Both the position numbers and the translations under genes were made by a program. This document shows positions 14,568 to 16,256 of a stretch of DNA of 16,256 nucleotides, one piece after another. The DNA is from CAZTLE01 sp964614415. Its GTDB lineage: Bacteria; Bacteroidota; Bacteroidia; Flavobacteriales; Flavobacteriaceae. The notes under the pieces are model-generated. The model did no database searches and was not told where the DNA came from. It saw only the letters and a list, made by a program, of their open reading frames with translations. Location of the stretch: positions 1 through 16,256 of the forward strand of contig CAZTLE010000088.1 in NCBI GenBank assembly GCA_964614415.1. Direction: 5' to 3'. Within the stretch, counting starts at the first letter, position 1; every line of letters begins with the position of its first letter.

Positions 14568-14588
14568 CTTTGCTTTTGCAAAGCAAAG
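14568..14588. terminator. Perfect 9-bp hairpin beside the right element
   Basis: CTTTGCTTT (14568-14576), loop TGC, AAAGCAAAG (14580-14588). It abuts the outer end of the palindromic element at 14589. There is no clear U-tract, so it may be part of the cassette boundary rather than a terminator. Confidence 0.4.
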
Positions 14589-14820
14589 TAACATAACGCG
14601 AGTACATTATAGTACAATTACAGCAAATTGCGCACAGCCCGCCTGAACGAAGTCATTCGGGCAGGCTCGCTGTTTTGCATAATATCAGATATAATAACAC
14701 CCCAGTGTTTTATATCGGCAACGATATTATGCCTGCCTGTCGGTAGACAGGTAAAAGCAATTTGCGCCAGCTCTTCACCAACTGTAACTATAATTCGACG
14801 TTATGTCAAATTGCCGCGCG
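14589..14820. repeat. Palindromic attC-like element, right copy
   Basis: The left arm starts TAACATAACGCGAGTACATT and contains AGTACAATTACAGCAAATTG. The right arm contains GCAATTTGCGCC (from 14758), GTAACTATAATTCGACG and GTTATGTC (14800-14807), followed by AAATTGCCGCGCGC. The end cores ACATAAC (14591-14597) and GTTATGT (14800-14806) are exact reverse complements. Two inner hairpins, GCCTG...CAGGC (14641-14665) and CCTGTC-GGTA-GACAGG (14736-14751), lie between the arms. The arms and end block match the left copy at 8839-9054. Confidence 0.65.
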
Positions 14821-14831
14821 CCAACGCTTCA

Positions 14832-14860
14832 CGAGTATATTATTTTAGTACAATTACAAC
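14832..14860. repeat. Third, partial arm of the palindromic element
   Basis: CGAGTATATTAT-TTT-AGTACAATTACAAC matches 14599-14624 (CGAGTACATTATAGTACAATTACAGC) apart from two substitutions and a 3-nt insertion. It lies between the right element and the stop codon of the lipoprotein gene, and lacks the ACATAAC end. Confidence 0.6.
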
Positions 14861-14867
14861 AAGCAGA

Positions 14868-16019
14868 TTATTCATTAATAGCTTTTAAATGAGCATATAC
14901 CGGTTGTCCTTGTACTTTCATCTCTACTCTTCTATCAAAAATCTTAATACCTTTTACTTCATTAAGTTTTCCGTCCGGAGCAACAGCTTTAACACTATAG
15001 AATTCACCATTTTCATCAACAGCTTTAACATGAATAATATTACCTGAACGACTAATACCTTTTATATCCAGTTTTACATTATCGTCAGTTATTGCTTTAA
15101 TTTCGTAAATAGTACCACCCTCTGCAATAGCACTAACAGGAGCATATTCGTCTGAACTTTCCATTATTTTAACAGGTAGTTCGTAACCGTCAACAAATGC
15201 CCTAATATTCAAAAAACTATGTTGTTCAGAATCTTGTATTGCTGTAACATCAAATGTGTTGCCCTCTGCATCAAAAGCTTTCACATCCAGATTTTTGCCA
15301 TCAGCAGTTACAGCCTTAATATTCCATAGAATTCTTTCAAAATCAGTTGTATATGCTATTTTCCTATTCTTTTTCGATTTTTTAAACATTCTAAATTTAT
15401 CTTCATTAGCCGCTGGGTGCATTGCTTTAACATGTGCGTGCACACCTACACCTTTCAATCTCATCTCTCTTTCCGCTATATTAACTTTTACGCCTTTAAC
15501 ATCATTCTGTCGTCCGTCCGGAGAAATAGATTTCACTCCAATATATTTCCCCTCTTTAGTAATGGCTTTAATAATAACGATATTTCCAAATCTTCTAATG
15601 CCTCTTACATCCAGTCTTTCTCCTTCTTCTGTTATTGCTTTAAGGTCATACTCATTTCCTTCATTACTTATAACCGAAACAGGAGCAAATTGCTCATTAC
15701 TCATTACAATCTTAACGGGTAGTTTCTCACCATCTGCTCCAATAGCTTTTACGTCTAATAAAACATCCTGGTCCGAGTCTTGAATGGCCATTATGTCGTA
15801 AGACTTTCCTTCTTTATCAAAACTCTTAATATCTAAGCTTTTTCCGTCCGGATAAATGGCTTTAACATTCCAGTGGATTTCGTCGACTTTTGCAATTTCC
15901 TCGGGTTCAATTTTATTCGTTTCTTCTTTTGAAGGGCTATCTTTACATGCTGTTACTAAAAATAAAAATCCAAGAATAAATAGGTTGTATCCGATAGCTC
16001 TTATGTTTGAATTTCTCAT
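14868..16019 (-). CDS. Lipoprotein with duplicated VKAI-type repeat domain
   Basis: 383 residues from the ATG at 16019; an ATG at 16073 is also in frame, but the later start puts the signal peptide (MRNSNIRAIGYNLFILGFLF) at the N-terminus with lipobox LVTAC (lipid-modified Cys25). The mature part contains two copies of a domain of about 154 residues (48-201 and 230-382). Each begins I-H/L-WN-V/I-KA and ends with AHVKAMHP or AHLKAINE. Within each copy short units of about 20 residues recur (VKAI...DGK.LDVKAF), including LPVKI, APVS.I, D.KAIT, RSGNI and GIK. The two copies are joined by a Lys-rich linker (209-220). It resembles an uncharacterised Bacteroidota lipoprotein family that I recall as DUF7486, unverified. 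It is probably membrane-anchored and beta-rich; function unknown. Confidence 0.85.
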   Translation of the reverse strand: MRNSNIRAIGYNLFILGFLFLVTACKDSPSKEETNKIEPEEIAKVDEIHWNVKAIYPDGKSLDIKSFDKEGKSYDIMAIQDSDQDVLLDVKAIGADGEKLPVKIVMSNEQFAPVSVISNEGNEYDLKAITEEGERLDVRGIRRFGNIVIIKAITKEGKYIGVKSISPDGRQNDVKGVKVNIAEREMRLKGVGVHAHVKAMHPAANEDKFRMFKKSKKNRKIAYTTDFERILWNIKAVTADGKNLDVKAFDAEGNTFDVTAIQDSEQHSFLNIRAFVDGYELPVKIMESSDEYAPVSAIAEGGTIYEIKAITDDNVKLDIKGISRSGNIIHVKAVDENGEFYSVKAVAPDGKLNEVKGIKIFDRRVEMKVQGQPVYAHLKAINE

Positions 16020-16048
16020 GAGCTCACTAATAAATGGTTTGAATTTTT

Positions 16049-16056
16049 TAAAGTTA
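16049..16056 (-). promoter_or_regulatory. Candidate -7 box of the lipoprotein gene
   Basis: On the minus strand TAACTTTA ends 29 nt before the ATG at 16019. If used, transcription would begin downstream of the ATG at 16073 and so favour the shorter start. No TTG at the expected distance. Confidence 0.3.
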
Positions 16057-16073
16057 GAAAAGGATGCTACCAT

Positions 16074-16256
16074 TTTTTATGACATTAGTCACAAAAAAAA
16101 TAGAGCTATATTGATTCCACATACTCACCTGCGGTGTGCACCGCATCATTCCTACTTTTAGAATTTAGAATATGGAGTTTGTGAATCTCGCAAGCTCGAC
16201 TTCCCCTACTCTATCACCTCGCTAAAGCTTCGTGACACAGGTCCTATTCCTTTTCT
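16074..16256. other. Upstream region of the lipoprotein gene, no gene seen
   Basis: No credible coding sequence. It contains a near-palindrome TGCGGTG-TG-CACCGCA (16130-16145) and an imperfect hairpin TCACCTCGCT...AGCTTCGTGA near 16212-16233. No full copy of the palindromic element is present up to the window edge. Confidence 0.5.

Noticed and set aside
8839..14820. A classical class 1-type integron
   Set aside because: No integrase, attI or resistance cassette is present, the sites are longer than usual attC and the core GTTATGT departs from GTTRRRY; I keep only the attC-like description.
15256..15783. 175-residue plus-strand ORF opposite the lipoprotein gene
   Set aside because: It is the antisense of the regular repeats of the real gene; its Leu/Ser/Pro-rich pattern follows from that.

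Overview
The window looks like a chromosomal segment from a member of the Bacteroidota. The evidence is secreted and lipoprotein families typical of that phylum, LytS/LytTR signalling, start codons without Shine-Dalgarno sequences, and candidate -7 boxes of the TAnnTTTG type. No rRNA, tRNA, CRISPR array, transposase or integrase was found.

Left part (1-3550): the end of a helical-repeat protein with an SDHY motif in each unit (2-646). It is followed by a tightly coupled three-gene operon: a four-helix membrane histidine kinase of the LytS/YehU type (724-1761), a second membrane protein with the same layout whose catalytic residues are all replaced (1758-2792), and a LytTR response regulator (2789-3550). 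Both junctions are ATGA stop/start overlaps. I read the operon as a kinase/pseudokinase pair driving one transcription factor.

Middle part (3551-8806): a secreted SUMF1-fold protein without the catalytic cysteine site (4256-5668) sits between two gene-free stretches. Those stretches are built from the same repeat modules in different order, including a 99-bp module with 5 differences between copies. Next come a large secreted protein of unknown function with an IPT/TIG-like stretch (6152-8173, minus strand) and a short secreted methyltransferase-like protein whose central SAM-domain segment appears deleted in frame (8354-8806).

Right part (8807-16256): more AT-rich accessory DNA. Two related palindromic elements of about 200-220 bp (8839-9054 and 14589-14820) bracket a 5.5-kb block. 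The block holds a small XRE regulator, a small coiled-coil protein, and a 1403-residue HNH nuclease-NACHT NTPase-helical repeat-transmembrane protein that is very likely an anti-phage defence protein. Beyond the second element is a lipoprotein made of a duplicated, VKAI-rich repeat domain. Read on the minus strand, each element lies just 3' of a minus-strand gene and runs from ACATAAC to a GTTATGT-like end. This is the layout of gene cassettes with attC-like sites, although the sites are long and the core departs from consensus. The most interesting hypothesis is therefore a cassette-like mobile array in a Bacteroidota genome carrying an HNH-NACHT defence gene.
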